Positions 8,068-16,779 are shown, numbered from the stretch's first letter. The stretch is 64,000 nt of DNA from Streptomyces albireticuli (GCF_021228125.1 NZ_JAJQQS010000011.1:62001-126000), one strand, 5' to 3'. A program made the numbers and translations. Notes: generated by a model from the sequence alone, not told the origin.

Positions 8068-9516
8068 ATGAGGACTGCCTACAGCGTCGAGACCGTACGG
8101 GCCGCCGAGCGCGCGCTCATGGCACAGCTCCCCCAGGGCGCCCTGATGCAGCGCGCCGCCGCCGGGCTGGCGGCGGCCTGCTCGGACCTGCTGGGGCGTA
8201 CGTACGGGGCGCGGGTGGCACTCCTCGTCGGGAGCGGCGACAACGGCGGGGACGCGCTGTACGCGGGCGCGCGCCTGGCGCGCCGGGGGGCGGGCGTGAC
8301 GGCGGTGCTTCTCTCCCCGGAGCGGGCGCACGCGGGCGGCCTGGCCGCGCTGCGGGCGGCGGGCGGCCGGGTGGCCTCGGCCGAGGACGGCGACCGGGCG
8401 GTGCGCCGCGCGGACCTGGTCGTGGACGGGATCGTCGGCATCGGCGGCCGCGGCGGCCTGCGCCCGGAGGCCGAGGCGCTGCTCTCGGCCGCCGAGGGCG
8501 CCCTGGTCCTGGCCGTGGACCTGCCGAGCGGCGTCGACGCGGACACCGGAGAGGTGCGCGGGGCGACGGTGCGCGCGGACGCCACGGTGACCTTCGGCGC
8601 CTACAAGCCGGGCCTGCTCGTCGACCCGGCCCGGGAGCGGGCGGGCGCGCTGCGCCTGATCGACATCGGCCTGGGGCCGCACCTGCCGCGCAGGCCCGAG
8701 GCCGAGGCGCTCCAGCACGCGGACGTCGCGGCGCTGCTGCCGCGCCCGGCGGCGGAGAGCGACAAGTACCGGCGGGGCGTGGTCGGCGTGGTCGCGGGTT
8801 CCGCCCGCTACCCCGGCGCGGCCGTCCTGGCCGTGGCGGGCGCCCTGCACGGCGGCGCGGGCGCGGTCCGCTACGCGGGCCCGGCGGCGGATGCCGTGGT
8901 CGCCCGCTTCCCCGAGACCCTCGTCTCGGAGGGCCCGCCGTCGAAGGCGGGCCGCGTCCAGGCGTGGGTCGTCGGCCCCGGCGCCGGCGACGACGCGGCG
9001 GCCCGCCGGGCCCTGGACGACGTCCTCGCCTCGGACGTCCCGGTCCTGGTGGACGCGGACGGCCTGCGGCTGCTGTCGGAGGAGACCGTACGGGCACGGG
9101 GCGCGGAAACCGTCCTGACCCCGCACGCGGGCGAGGCCGCGGCCCTGCTGGGCGTCACCCGCACCCGCGTCGAGGCCGCCCGCCTCGCCGCCGCCCGCGA
9201 GCTCGCCGCCCGCTTCGGCGCCACCACCCTCCTGAAGGGCTCGACGACGGTCGTCGCCGCCCCCGGCCGCACGGCGGTCCGCGTCAACCCCACGGGCACC
9301 CCCTGGCTGGCGACGGCGGGCAGCGGCGACGTCCTCTCGGGCGTCACGGGCTCCCTCCTGGCGGCGGGCCTGCGGGGGCTGGACGCGGCGTCGGTGGGGG
9401 CGTACCTGCACGGGCTGGCGGCGCGCTCGCTGGGCGGGGCGCCGCTGACGGCTTCGGGGGTGGCGGGGGCGCTGGCGGGGGCTTGGGGGGAAGTGACGGG
9501 GCACTCGTACGAGTGA
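8068..9516 (+). CDS. nnr: Bifunctional NAD(P)H-hydrate epimerase / ADP-dependent dehydratase
   Basis: Repairs hydrated NAD(P)H. The N-terminal YjeF_N epimerase domain (about residues 1-205) has GSGDNGGDALYAGA and the DLPSGVDADTG motif; the C-terminal ribokinase-like dehydratase domain (about 215-482) has GSARYPGAAVLA, DADGL, TPHAGE and NPTGTPWLATAGSGDVLSG with its catalytic Asp. ATG at 8068 was chosen because the epimerase domain begins immediately (MRTAYSVETVRAAE). The gene is divergent from alr, separated by a 252-base GC-rich gap without another gene. Confidence 0.96.
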   Translation: MRTAYSVETVRAAERALMAQLPQGALMQRAAAGLAAACSDLLGRTYGARVALLVGSGDNGGDALYAGARLARRGAGVTAVLLSPERAHAGGLAALRAAGGRVASAEDGDRAVRRADLVVDGIVGIGGRGGLRPEAEALLSAAEGALVLAVDLPSGVDADTGEVRGATVRADATVTFGAYKPGLLVDPARERAGALRLIDIGLGPHLPRRPEAEALQHADVAALLPRPAAESDKYRRGVVGVVAGSARYPGAAVLAVAGALHGGAGAVRYAGPAADAVVARFPETLVSEGPPSKAGRVQAWVVGPGAGDDAAARRALDDVLASDVPVLVDADGLRLLSEETVRARGAETVLTPHAGEAAALLGVTRTRVEAARLAAARELAARFGATTLLKGSTTVVAAPGRTAVRVNPTGTPWLATAGSGDVLSGVTGSLLAAGLRGLDAASVGAYLHGLAARSLGGAPLTASGVAGALAGAWGEVTGHSYE

Positions 9517-9593
9517 CGGGTGTCCGCCCTGACGCGGGGGCGCCCCTACGCTTTCGGCTCGACGAGCTGTCGGCTCGACGAAGGGAGTGCCCT

Positions 9594-9737
9594 GTGCCCG
9601 ACGAGGCCGCACGCGAACCCGCCGCCGACGAGGCCCGCCGCCTGTTGCACGAGTGGAACGGCTACGACCCCGACGAGGACGAGATCGCTCGCCTGGACGC
9701 GGAGCTGGACCGGCGGCTGGCCGAGGCTAGAGGGTGA
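9594..9737 (+). CDS. Small acidic hypothetical protein, 47 aa
   Basis: GTG at 9594 follows AAGGGAG with a 7-base spacer, a good ribosome-binding site. The product is strongly charged and probably one or two helices (LLHEWNGYDPDEDEIARLDA is the core). It has no known motif. It follows nnr by 77 bases on the same strand, and its last 11 bases overlap the convergent end of the NACHT gene. Codon-position GC bias fits coding. Family unrecognised. Confidence 0.5.
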   Translation: MPDEAAREPAADEARRLLHEWNGYDPDEDEIARLDAELDRRLAEARG

Positions 9738-12700
9738 TCCAGGTGGTCCAGGGCTGGGCGGTCAGTTCGACGCTCTCGGGGAGCTGCTCCTCGTGGAGCA
9801 GGGGCCCGCGATGGACGACGTTCAGCTTCAGCGCGCGTCCGAGCTCCCGGAAGGCCGCCAGGTCGACGGGGCCCGACGTGGTCACCCGTAGCTGGAGGGT
9901 CTCGAGGCGCGGATAGGCCCGGAGGAGCTGGGCCGGATCCGGCAGCCGGACGGGGTCGATCAAGGTCACCTTCTCCACCTGAGGCAGCGGGGGCGCCTCG
10001 TCGAGGAGGGCCGGATGTTCCGCCGTCACTTCGAGCTCCCTGAGCCGGTCGAGCGTGTCCAAGGCGAGCTGCCGCCTCAGGACCGAGTCGGGAATGACGT
10101 AGAAGGCCACCGTTTCGAGGCTCTGATGGCCCCGCACCCCCGCCGACCACAGGGTCGTGCACAGGCCCGGCCCCAGGTCGAGGCGGGCCAGCCCGGACGG
10201 CGGCGACAGCGTCTCCCACCGCCGGTGCCCGCGCTCGGGCCAGTGCAGACGCAGCGAGGTGAGCTCCGGCATGTCGGCCAGGGCGTCCAGCCCGTCCGGG
10301 CATTCGTCCAGGGTGAGGTGAAGGGTCCGCAGCGCGCTGCTGTCCAGCTCCGACAGATGCGAGATCCCCTTCGTGGCCCCGATCCACAGTCTGTGCAGCG
10401 GTGCGCAGTGCCCGAGCGTCCGCAGGTCGACGACCTCCGGACACTGCTGGAGGGACAGGTCCACGAGCGCCGGTGTGGCCAGGTCCGCCGGACCGGTCGC
10501 CGCCAGCGGCCCGTTCACCTGGATCCGGGGGCGGCCGCCCCACCGCTTGAGCACGGCCAGCTGCTGCGGCGTCTTGGCCACGAACTGGAGCTGCTGCTCC
10601 ACGGGCGCGTCCGCCCAGGGCAGCCGACCGATCACGGCCTCCGCGTAATGCTCCGTGTCGAACCGGTCCCACGCCCACGCCAGCTGCGCCCGCACCCGTA
10701 GCGCCGGGTGCGTCGCGTACCGCGCCAGCAGCGGGATCGCCCGGTCGTCCGCCACCGTCGTCGCCGCCACGACCACCGCGTGGGCGACCACGTCGTCGAG
10801 CCCCTCGGGCCCCGGCAGCAGGTCCAGCACCACCTGCCCCGCCGTCGCCAACGCCTTCGCGGCCTCCTGGTCGCGGGGCGGGACCAGCTCCGCCGCCGCC
10901 TTCTCGACCCGGGTGCGGACGTCCGCGTCGACCTCCGTCGCCTGTTCCAGGCAGGCGGCGGCCAGCAGGTGCAGCCGGTACCGGTTGGGCTCCTCGCGCT
11001 CGCCGCGCTCCAGCAGCTTGCGGAGGAGCTCCGCGCGGGCGCGCGGCGGTGCGTGGCCGACGCCCATGCGGAGGACGTCCTCCCACTGGTCGTCGTGGGC
11101 ACTGTTGACGAGGAGGTCGAAGTCCCAGTCGTCGACGGCGGCCTGGGCGCCCAGGTAGTCCTGGAACGTCCGGTGGATGAAGTCCAGGGTCTCGCTGGTC
11201 GGCTGCCGCAGCAGACCACTCCGCAGCACCAGATGGCGCAGGATCTCCTCCGCGCTGCCCCGCGCCGCGACCGCGGGCATCGCGGGGAGGGCGCGGTCGA
11301 GGATCTCGACGGCCCGGTCCCACTCCAGCTCGGAACGGCCGTTGCGGATCAGCCAGTACGCGATCTTCTGGAGGAGGGCGGTCTGTGCCTGTTCCAGCTC
11401 CGGGCCCTCCAGGCCGACGACGATGTCGCGCTCGCGGTCCCGGCGGATCAGGAGGAGCTCCAGCGCGGCCCGGTAGAGCTCCATCCGGCCGTGCGGCAGG
11501 TAGCCGCGCCGGGACCGGTTGAGGGCGCAGATCAGCGCGCACATCAGGGGGTTGGTGGCCAGCCGGCCGAGGTCGCGTTTGGTGACGACCGCGGCGGTCA
11601 GGGAGTCGCGGAACGCCCGTAGCCGCTCGTCGCCCGCCCGCCCGGCGGCGGTGTGCCAGCGGTCGATGAAGGCGGCGACGTCGGCCCGGCTCATCGGCTG
11701 GAGCTCCAGCTCGGTGAACCCGGCGTCCGACAGCCAGCCCTCACGCACGGCGGAGGGACGGGTGGTGAGGACGTAGCGCGCGTCGGGATACGCGGCCAGG
11801 AGGTCCTTCAGCCAGGCCAGGGTGCGCCGGCGGTCGGCCTCGGGGACCTCGTCCACGCCGTCGATCAGGATCAGCGCGGTGCCTTCGGCCAGCCGGCGGG
11901 TCACCCATCCCTGCGCGGCCGGCAGTCCGGCGAGCGGCCGGGCCGCGGCGGCCAGGAACTCCTCGGGCTGCGGAAGTTCACCCTGACGTATGAGGGTCCG
12001 CAGCGGCAGGGTGAGCGGCATGCAGCCGCTGAGGTGGCCGAGGCCGGGCGGCAGGTCGCCCCGGGCGGTGATGGTGGCCAGCCATTGCAGGAGGGTGGTC
12101 TTGCCCGAGCCGGCCGCGCCCCGCAGCAGGACCCGCCGCTGCCCGGCCAGGGCCTCCTCGGCGCGCTGCGGAGCGGGTACGGACCGGGCGGGGCCCGCCG
12201 GGTCGCCGGTGGGCGGCTCGAAGCCCCGCCCGTCCGCGGGGCCGCCCGCGCCGACCAGTTCGAGGCTGAGGTACGCGGCGTCCAGCGGCCAGGTCTCGCC
12301 CTCGCCGTCGGAGAGGGTGAGGCCGATGATGGTCAGCGCGCCGGCCTTCTCGACGATGTAGTCCCGCAGCCGCTGTTCGAACACCTCGACCTCCAGTTGC
12401 CGGTGCGAGGTAAGGGAACGCGATTCCGGTTTGTGACCGGCGAGCAGGCACTCGCTGAGGAACCGGAAGTGCGACCACAGGGTGGCCGAGGGGGTGACCG
12501 TAAGGCGCCCGTGCCGCCAGCCGCCGGGGTCGGCGCAGACGACGCCGGCGAGGAGACCGTCGACGAAGACGGCGGAGCCGGACATCCCGGCCCACGGCGA
12601 GCCGCCGCCGGGGGGCTCCTCGGGTGCGGCGTGCTCGCTGTCGAGGACGTGGCGGCCGCCGATGAGGTTGCTGCCCGGCTTGAAGGTGCCGACGATCTGC

Positions 12701-13062
12701 TCGGTGTCGAGCTCGTCGTCCCCGTCCCGCTGGACCTGCGGGAAGCCGACGGCCTGGGCACCTGGCCAGGCCCGCAGGTCGTAGGCGCGGCCCCAGACGA
12801 GCGGCTCGAACGCGGCCGCGGTCTCCGCGTCGACGAGGTCCCGCTCGGCGACCAGCAGGGCGGCGTCGCAGCGCCGGCTGTCGTCGCGCGCCCAGACCGT
12901 ACGGCAGCGGACCGGGCCGACCCCGCCGGGCACGACGACCCGCGGGGTGTCGCAGTCACCGATCACGTGTGCGGCGGTCAGCACCAGGTTCGGCGTGAGC
13001 AGATAGCCGCTTCCCTGGGCCCGGCCGAATACGGCCGCGATCCGTTCCTTAGCCGGGTGCAC
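9727..13062 (-). CDS. Trypsin-like protease-NACHT NTPase-repeat protein (STAND family)
   Basis: A 1111-residue multidomain protein. Residues 1-~205 form a trypsin-like serine protease with a visible triad: His32 (LTAAHVI), Asp66 (CDAALL) and Ser161 (GMSGSAVF). A linker (about 225-300) precedes a NACHT ATPase with Walker A GAAGSGKTT (about 315-323) and Walker B LILIDGVDEV (about 395-405). A helical middle follows, and the C terminus (about 880-1111) has leucine-rich-repeat-like spacing (LRTLHLTLDECP, LTSLRLHW). GTG at 13062 follows GGAGGGAG with a 6-base spacer; the longer frame upstream has no near start with comparable signals. The architecture of effector, STAND NTPase and sensor repeats matches bacterial NACHT immune proteins; the defence role here is inference. 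Confidence 0.88.
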   Translation of the reverse strand: MHPAKERIAAVFGRAQGSGYLLTPNLVLTAAHVIGDCDTPRVVVPGGVGPVRCRTVWARDDSRRCDAALLVAERDLVDAETAAAFEPLVWGRAYDLRAWPGAQAVGFPQVQRDGDDELDTEQIVGTFKPGSNLIGGRHVLDSEHAAPEEPPGGGSPWAGMSGSAVFVDGLLAGVVCADPGGWRHGRLTVTPSATLWSHFRFLSECLLAGHKPESRSLTSHRQLEVEVFEQRLRDYIVEKAGALTIIGLTLSDGEGETWPLDAAYLSLELVGAGGPADGRGFEPPTGDPAGPARSVPAPQRAEEALAGQRRVLLRGAAGSGKTTLLQWLATITARGDLPPGLGHLSGCMPLTLPLRTLIRQGELPQPEEFLAAAARPLAGLPAAQGWVTRRLAEGTALILIDGVDEVPEADRRRTLAWLKDLLAAYPDARYVLTTRPSAVREGWLSDAGFTELELQPMSRADVAAFIDRWHTAAGRAGDERLRAFRDSLTAAVVTKRDLGRLATNPLMCALICALNRSRRGYLPHGRMELYRAALELLLIRRDRERDIVVGLEGPELEQAQTALLQKIAYWLIRNGRSELEWDRAVEILDRALPAMPAVAARGSAEEILRHLVLRSGLLRQPTSETLDFIHRTFQDYLGAQAAVDDWDFDLLVNSAHDDQWEDVLRMGVGHAPPRARAELLRKLLERGEREEPNRYRLHLLAAACLEQATEVDADVRTRVEKAAAELVPPRDQEAAKALATAGQVVLDLLPGPEGLDDVVAHAVVVAATTVADDRAIPLLARYATHPALRVRAQLAWAWDRFDTEHYAEAVIGRLPWADAPVEQQLQFVAKTPQQLAVLKRWGGRPRIQVNGPLAATGPADLATPALVDLSLQQCPEVVDLRTLGHCAPLHRLWIGATKGISHLSELDSSALRTLHLTLDECPDGLDALADMPELTSLRLHWPERGHRRWETLSPPSGLARLDLGPGLCTTLWSAGVRGHQSLETVAFYVIPDSVLRRQLALDTLDRLRELEVTAEHPALLDEAPPLPQVEKVTLIDPVRLPDPAQLLRAYPRLETLQLRVTTSGPVDLAAFRELGRALKLNVVHRGPLLHEEQLPESVELTAQPWTTWITL

Positions 13063-13459
13063 GCCCCGCTCCCTCCTGGCCTCCGCCTGACTGAGCGCGG
13101 CGCTGACGATACGCCAGATGAGGTGCGGGTGTGGGGGATCGGAGGGGGTGAGGGGGCGGAGCCGAAGGCTCCGCGGGGCGGACCGGGGCGGGGGGCGCGC
13201 GCGGGCCGAGCCGGGGGGGGGACCACGCGAGGCCGAGGCAGGGGACCGTGCGGGGCGCGCCGGGGGGAGCGCGTGGCGCCGATGCCGGTGGTACCGCGCG
13301 GGCCGAGCCGGGGCCCTCTCGGGCCGGACGGGGGTTGCCGCGCGGGCCGAGCCGCAAACCCGGCGGGGCCAGTCCGGGTTTCCGAACCGCAAACCCGGCG
13401 GGGCCGGTCCGGAAACCCCCCTCCACCTCGCTCCTACCCCCGTCCCTCTCCCCGCCGGA
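13063..13459. other. 397-bp intergenic region with direct repeats upstream of the NACHT gene
   Basis: No gene is seen. It contains three copies of CGCGCGGGCCGAGCCG (13198-13213, 13295-13310, 13339-13354), a 19-base direct repeat CCGCAAACCCGGCGGGGCC (13352-13370 and 13387-13405) and a hairpin CGGAGCC-GAA-GGCTCCG (13157-13173). The promoter of the NACHT gene must lie here. Confidence 0.75.
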
Positions 13460-14419
13460 TCACCCCTCGGCGCGGCCCCCGACGCCTCCCGCCCGCAGCC
13501 CGGCGCTCAGCCACTCCACGGCCGGTGCCATGCCGGGCGTCAGCGGCCAGCCGTTGACGACGGCGACGAGCCGCCAGTACCGCTCGTACCGCGAGTCATT
13601 GCCGATCTCCAGCCGTTCCAGCAGCCACTCCCGGAACTCCGGCCCGTCCTCCCGGCCCGACAACTCCGCGCTCCGCCGGACGAGCTCGTCGACGACCGGC
13701 CGGGCCTCCTCGCCCGCCGGGTCGATCCCGGCCTCGCGGGCCGCGTCCGTCCGGGCCCGCATGAATTCGGCCAGTTCCCGGGTCTCCTCCGGACCGGGCC
13801 GCCCGGCCTCCCTGGCGGCCCGCACCTGGTCCTCGGCGGCCCGTCGCATCCCGGCGCGGAACTCCTCGTCCCGGACGAGCTCGGCCAGCTCGACCCAGGC
13901 GGCGACCTGCTCCGGGGCCGGGTCGTCCGGCAGTACCGGGACCGAGCCGCGCATCGTCGTCATGAACGCGTCGTCGACGTCGAGACCTTGGAAGGCGTTG
14001 TCGATGAAGTCGTGGATCAGGCGGCGGCGTTCCTGGTCCGAAAGGTTCGCGAGCTTGTGCATGAGTTCCATCTCCTCGGGTGTCGCCCCGCGTCCGGCCA
14101 CCGTTCTCAGCACGGCCCGGCGCAGCCGCAACGTGCGGATCTGCACCTCCAGCGCCTCGGCGTGCGCCGCGGCGACCTCGGTGACGGTGATCTCGCGCTC
14201 CAGCACACGCCGGATGTCCACGAGCCCGACGCCGAGGTCGCGCAGCGTCCTGACGAGGCCGAGGCGGGCGAGCGCCTCTTGGCCGTAGAGCCGGTAGCCC
14301 GCGGGGGTGCGGGCGGTCGGCGGCACCACTCCGGCATCGGACCAGAACCGGATGGTCTTGACCGTGAGCCCGGTCAGCCGGGCCAGGTCACCGATGGAAT
14401 GGAGGGCGTCGTCGTCCAT
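13460..14419 (-). CDS. MerR-family transcriptional regulator
   Basis: Residues 8-~75 form a MerR winged-helix DNA-binding domain (IGDLARLTGLTVKTIRFWSD, then GYRLYGQEALARLGLV). The following ~240 residues are largely helical and acidic, without the cysteines of metal-sensing MerR proteins and too large for a simple dimerisation helix, so a small-molecule or protein-binding effector domain is likely. ATG at 14419 is used; a GTG three codons upstream (14428), nearer a GGGAG motif, is a reasonable alternative. It lies between the HATPase gene and the NACHT gene on the same strand. Target and effector unknown. Confidence 0.9.
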   Translation of the reverse strand: MDDDALHSIGDLARLTGLTVKTIRFWSDAGVVPPTARTPAGYRLYGQEALARLGLVRTLRDLGVGLVDIRRVLEREITVTEVAAAHAEALEVQIRTLRLRRAVLRTVAGRGATPEEMELMHKLANLSDQERRRLIHDFIDNAFQGLDVDDAFMTTMRGSVPVLPDDPAPEQVAAWVELAELVRDEEFRAGMRRAAEDQVRAAREAGRPGPEETRELAEFMRARTDAAREAGIDPAGEEARPVVDELVRRSAELSGREDGPEFREWLLERLEIGNDSRYERYWRLVAVVNGWPLTPGMAPAVEWLSAGLRAGGVGGRAEG

Positions 14420-14531
14420 GTCCGCCACCTTGGGGTCTCCCTCAGCTGGAGGGTCAAGCGTAGGCGTTGACGACGGTTCCGAGGCGGCCCGAGCGGGCGT
14501 ACGAGCCACCCCGCCCGGGCCTCCCCCGCTC

Positions 14532-14993
14532 TCAGTGCGGGTGCCCGCCGGCCCCCTCCCGCAACTCGAACCACACCCGCTTGCCCACGAGGTCCAGCCC
14601 GTCCCACACCCACGTCACCCCGGACGCGTGCGCGAGCCGCCGTACGAGGCCGAGCCCCCGGCCGCCCTCCCCGGCCGTCCGCGGCCCGCGCGGCCACGGC
14701 GGCCGCGCGGGATCGTCGTCCCGTACGGCCACGACGACGCTCTCCTCGTTCACGGTCATCTCGACGCTGAGCTCCGGCACCCGCGCGCACCGCACGACGT
14801 TCGCGACGGCGTCCGACACGCAGATCCGCGCGTCCTCGATCAGCAGCCGCCGCTCCGCCGCGACGAGGGCGGCGGTGACGAAGTCCCGGGCGAGCCTGGC
14901 GGTGGCGGGGCTGGTGGGGGCCACCATCTTGTAGCTCTCCTGCCGGACGGGCACGGCGACGACGCCGGGGCTCGCGCCCACGCTCGCGCTCAT
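14532..14993 (-). CDS. Anti-sigma-factor-like HATPase domain protein
   Basis: A 153-residue GHKL ATPase of the RsbW/anti-sigma type abundant in Streptomyces. The N box reads SDAVANVVRCA (about 60-70), the G1 box DDDPARPP (92-99) and the G2 box GEGGRGLGLVRRL (108-120). The usual Glu of the N box is Asp61 and the usual final His is Cys69, so kinase activity may be altered while ATP binding is kept. Its ATG overlaps the upstream 53-aa gene by four bases, implying coupled translation. Next to XRE regulators, it resembles the small regulator-kinase clusters of the WhiJ/AbaA-like type. Confidence 0.88.
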   Translation of the reverse strand: MSASVGASPGVVAVPVRQESYKMVAPTSPATARLARDFVTAALVAAERRLLIEDARICVSDAVANVVRCARVPELSVEMTVNEESVVVAVRDDDPARPPWPRGPRTAGEGGRGLGLVRRLAHASGVTWVWDGLDLVGKRVWFELREGAGGHPH

Positions 14994-15151
14994 CGGGCCT
15001 CCCCGTCCACGTACCGCATGTTGATGTCGTGCGCCCCGATCACCAGACGCGGTACGCGTACGCCGTCCGGCGCGGGTGCCGCTCCCCGTTCTGTCCTGAA
15101 CCCGAAACGGGCTCTCGCCCAGAGGGTGATCCGGCGGCTAAGGTCTCGCAT
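14990..15151 (-). CDS. Small basic protein (53 aa) coupled to the HATPase gene
   Basis: ATG at 15151 follows AAGGAG with an 8-base spacer, a strong site that selects this start within a longer frame. The N-terminal third is an amphipathic Arg-rich helix (SRRITLWARARFGF); the C-terminal part ends VPRLVIGAHDINMRYVDGEAR. No family recognised. The four-base overlap with the HATPase start suggests that the two products are made together and perhaps interact. Confidence 0.65.
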   Translation of the reverse strand: MRDLSRRITLWARARFGFRTERGAAPAPDGVRVPRLVIGAHDINMRYVDGEAR

Positions 15152-15252
15152 GTCGACGCTCCTTGTAAGCGTGGGCCACGCCCCCGGGCCGTTCACGCGG
15201 TCGCGGGGGACTTTGCTGACCTCGCCAGCCTGCCGCCGCCTGGCCACGGGAA

Positions 15253-15272
15253 GTTGCACCGATCTGTGCAAC
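15253..15272. promoter_or_regulatory. Inverted repeat GTTGCAC-N6-GTGCAAC, candidate operator
   Basis: Perfect 7-base arms around CGATCT lie between the end of the XRE gene and the 53-aa/HATPase pair, about 100 bases upstream of the 53-aa start. The location suits an operator for a transcript covering the pair. The binding protein is unknown; a neighbouring XRE regulator is the obvious candidate. Confidence 0.5.
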
Positions 15273-15294
15273 CTCCCAGCCGTGACTTCCGGGG

Positions 15295-16548
15295 TCAGAC
15301 GCCGACCCACTCGGCGAAGTGCGCCAAGGTCCCCCGGCTCTGCCGCTCGCGCTTACGGAGCTGCACGACGGTCTCCCTCACCTGCGGGTGGTAGCGCGTC
15401 TGCTGAGGTGCCACGCGCTGGGCGTCCAACAGGCTGCGGAACGCCGCTTCATCCTGCCCCGTCCACAGATGCGAGCGCGCCAGGTCGATGTGCACCTGCC
15501 CGGCGCGCATGGCGGGCCACCCCTGGGGAATGCGGAGCGTCCGGCCGACCCGCACCGCCTGGGCATGGTCGTTCTGGTCGGCCAGGGCGGAGATGCGGTG
15601 TGCCGCCACGTTGGTCGGGCCGAACACGTACCAGTGCACGCCCCGCTCGCGGAAGCCGATCCGGTCCGGCGTCACGGCCTCGGGAGGGTCGGAGCCCAGC
15701 CAGCGAGCCGGTGTCACGTCCCCGGTGCGCCGCGCGAAGCGCTCGGCCTCCTCCAGATGCCCCCGCGCCGCGTCCGCCTCACCGCACCGGACGTCGAGCA
15801 GGGCGGCCGCCAGGTTCATCTGACCCATCACCGCGTCCCGTTCCGGCCCTTCGGCGGCGTCCTCCACGTACCGGATCCCCAATGCGTGCAGGCGCTTCCC
15901 GGTCGTGAACTCACCCGAGCGCAGGCAGGCGATGGTGTGCATCCACTTCGCCATCGCCGCCAGCGACGGATCCTGGGCGCGCTCGCACGCGTACTCCGCC
16001 CGGCCGGCGGCCAGGAGCGAGAGGTCGTGGAACCCGAACTTCGCCGCGACGTTGAACGCCACCCGGTCCAGCCCGCCCAGCAGGGCCCACGCTCGGGGAT
16101 CGTCGGTGGCGTGGGCCACGGCGATCGCCTCCACCATCAGAGCGGGCAGCTCCGCCGCGGCCTTCCGGAGATCGGTCTCGTGTACGAGCAGGCAGATGCG
16201 GTCGCGATCAGCGGCCAGTTGTTCCAGCGGGCGCGGCCGGACACTCGGATCGTGGCCGAGGTTGTGCAGATTCAGGGCCTCCCGGATGGGCTGGATCAAC
16301 AGATCCAGCTGATCGCGCCGCAACTCGTCGAGGTAGGGCTGCCCCAGCAGGTCGGCGGGCATCACACCCAGGCCGCGCGCGCAAGCGGCGACGAGCTCGG
16401 GCGACGCGGGCCGCTGCCCGCACTCCACCTTCGACAGCAGCGACTTGGAGACGTGGGCCCGCATCGCCAGCCCCTGCTGAGTGAGCCCCCGGTCCGCGCG
16501 CCGCTCCGCGATCCGCGCGCCGATGTACTTGTCAATCTCGTCGGGCAT
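15295..16548 (-). CDS. XRE-family transcriptional regulator with TPR-like C-terminal domain (paralogue 1)
   Basis: Residues 11-66 form an XRE helix-turn-helix (RIAERRADRGLTQQGLAMRA, then SLLSKVECGQRPASP). The remainder is an all-helical, TPR-like domain with the segment GQPYLDELRRDQLD and IQPIREALN. The second XRE protein (17621-18805) has the same segments at the same residue positions, so they are paralogues. ATG at 16548 follows ACGGAGC; the longer frame upstream is non-conserved. It is divergent from the 70-aa/DUF6879 pair and upstream, on the same strand, of the 53-aa/HATPase genes, a typical Streptomyces developmental or antibiotic-type regulator cassette. Confidence 0.93.
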   Translation of the reverse strand: MPDEIDKYIGARIAERRADRGLTQQGLAMRAHVSKSLLSKVECGQRPASPELVAACARGLGVMPADLLGQPYLDELRRDQLDLLIQPIREALNLHNLGHDPSVRPRPLEQLAADRDRICLLVHETDLRKAAAELPALMVEAIAVAHATDDPRAWALLGGLDRVAFNVAAKFGFHDLSLLAAGRAEYACERAQDPSLAAMAKWMHTIACLRSGEFTTGKRLHALGIRYVEDAAEGPERDAVMGQMNLAAALLDVRCGEADAARGHLEEAERFARRTGDVTPARWLGSDPPEAVTPDRIGFRERGVHWYVFGPTNVAAHRISALADQNDHAQAVRVGRTLRIPQGWPAMRAGQVHIDLARSHLWTGQDEAAFRSLLDAQRVAPQQTRYHPQVRETVVQLRKRERQSRGTLAHFAEWVGV

Positions 16549-16640
16549 ACTGAGCTCCGTTCTGACTTCGACACTCGGAACGGTACTCCCGGCACACCCG
16601 GGAGTGAGGCTAACGGCCCTCGTATTGGGGGCCGTTCGTC
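16549..16640 (-). promoter_or_regulatory. Promoter/operator region of XRE paralogue 1
   Basis: Read towards the gene it has CGAACGGCCC (16638-16629), CGAGGGCCGTT (16622-16612), a palindrome CTCCCGG-N5-CCGGGAG (16604-16586), a -10-like TACCGT within GTACCGT and AGAACGGAGC containing the ribosome-binding site. The outer elements occur at nearly the same distances upstream of XRE paralogue 2; the palindrome does not. Confidence 0.6.
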
Positions 16641-16760
16641 TTTGTCGGCGCAACTCGTGCGGCACCGCCCAGAGCCCCGCGGCACGCGACCGCGCGGGCG
16701 GAGCGCGTGATCATTTATGCCGGAACAGGAATAGTCCGCAGTGCACGTGGACGCACCACC

Positions 16761-16779
16761 CGACGCTTCACTAGCGTCG
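16761..16779. promoter_or_regulatory. Inverted repeat over a -10-like element, upstream of the 70-aa/DUF6879 pair
   Basis: CGACGC-TTCACTA-GCGTCG has perfect 6-base arms and includes TAGCGT (16772-16777), a plausible Streptomyces TAGNNT -10 hexamer, 43 bases before the ATG at 16821. An operator at the promoter of the pair is a reasonable reading. Confidence 0.45.

Noticed and set aside
13063..13392. N-terminal extension of the NACHT protein to an ATG at 13392
   Set aside because: The extension is Pro/Arg-rich across direct repeats, with no near start signal; GTG at 13062 has a strong ribosome-binding site and directly precedes the protease domain.
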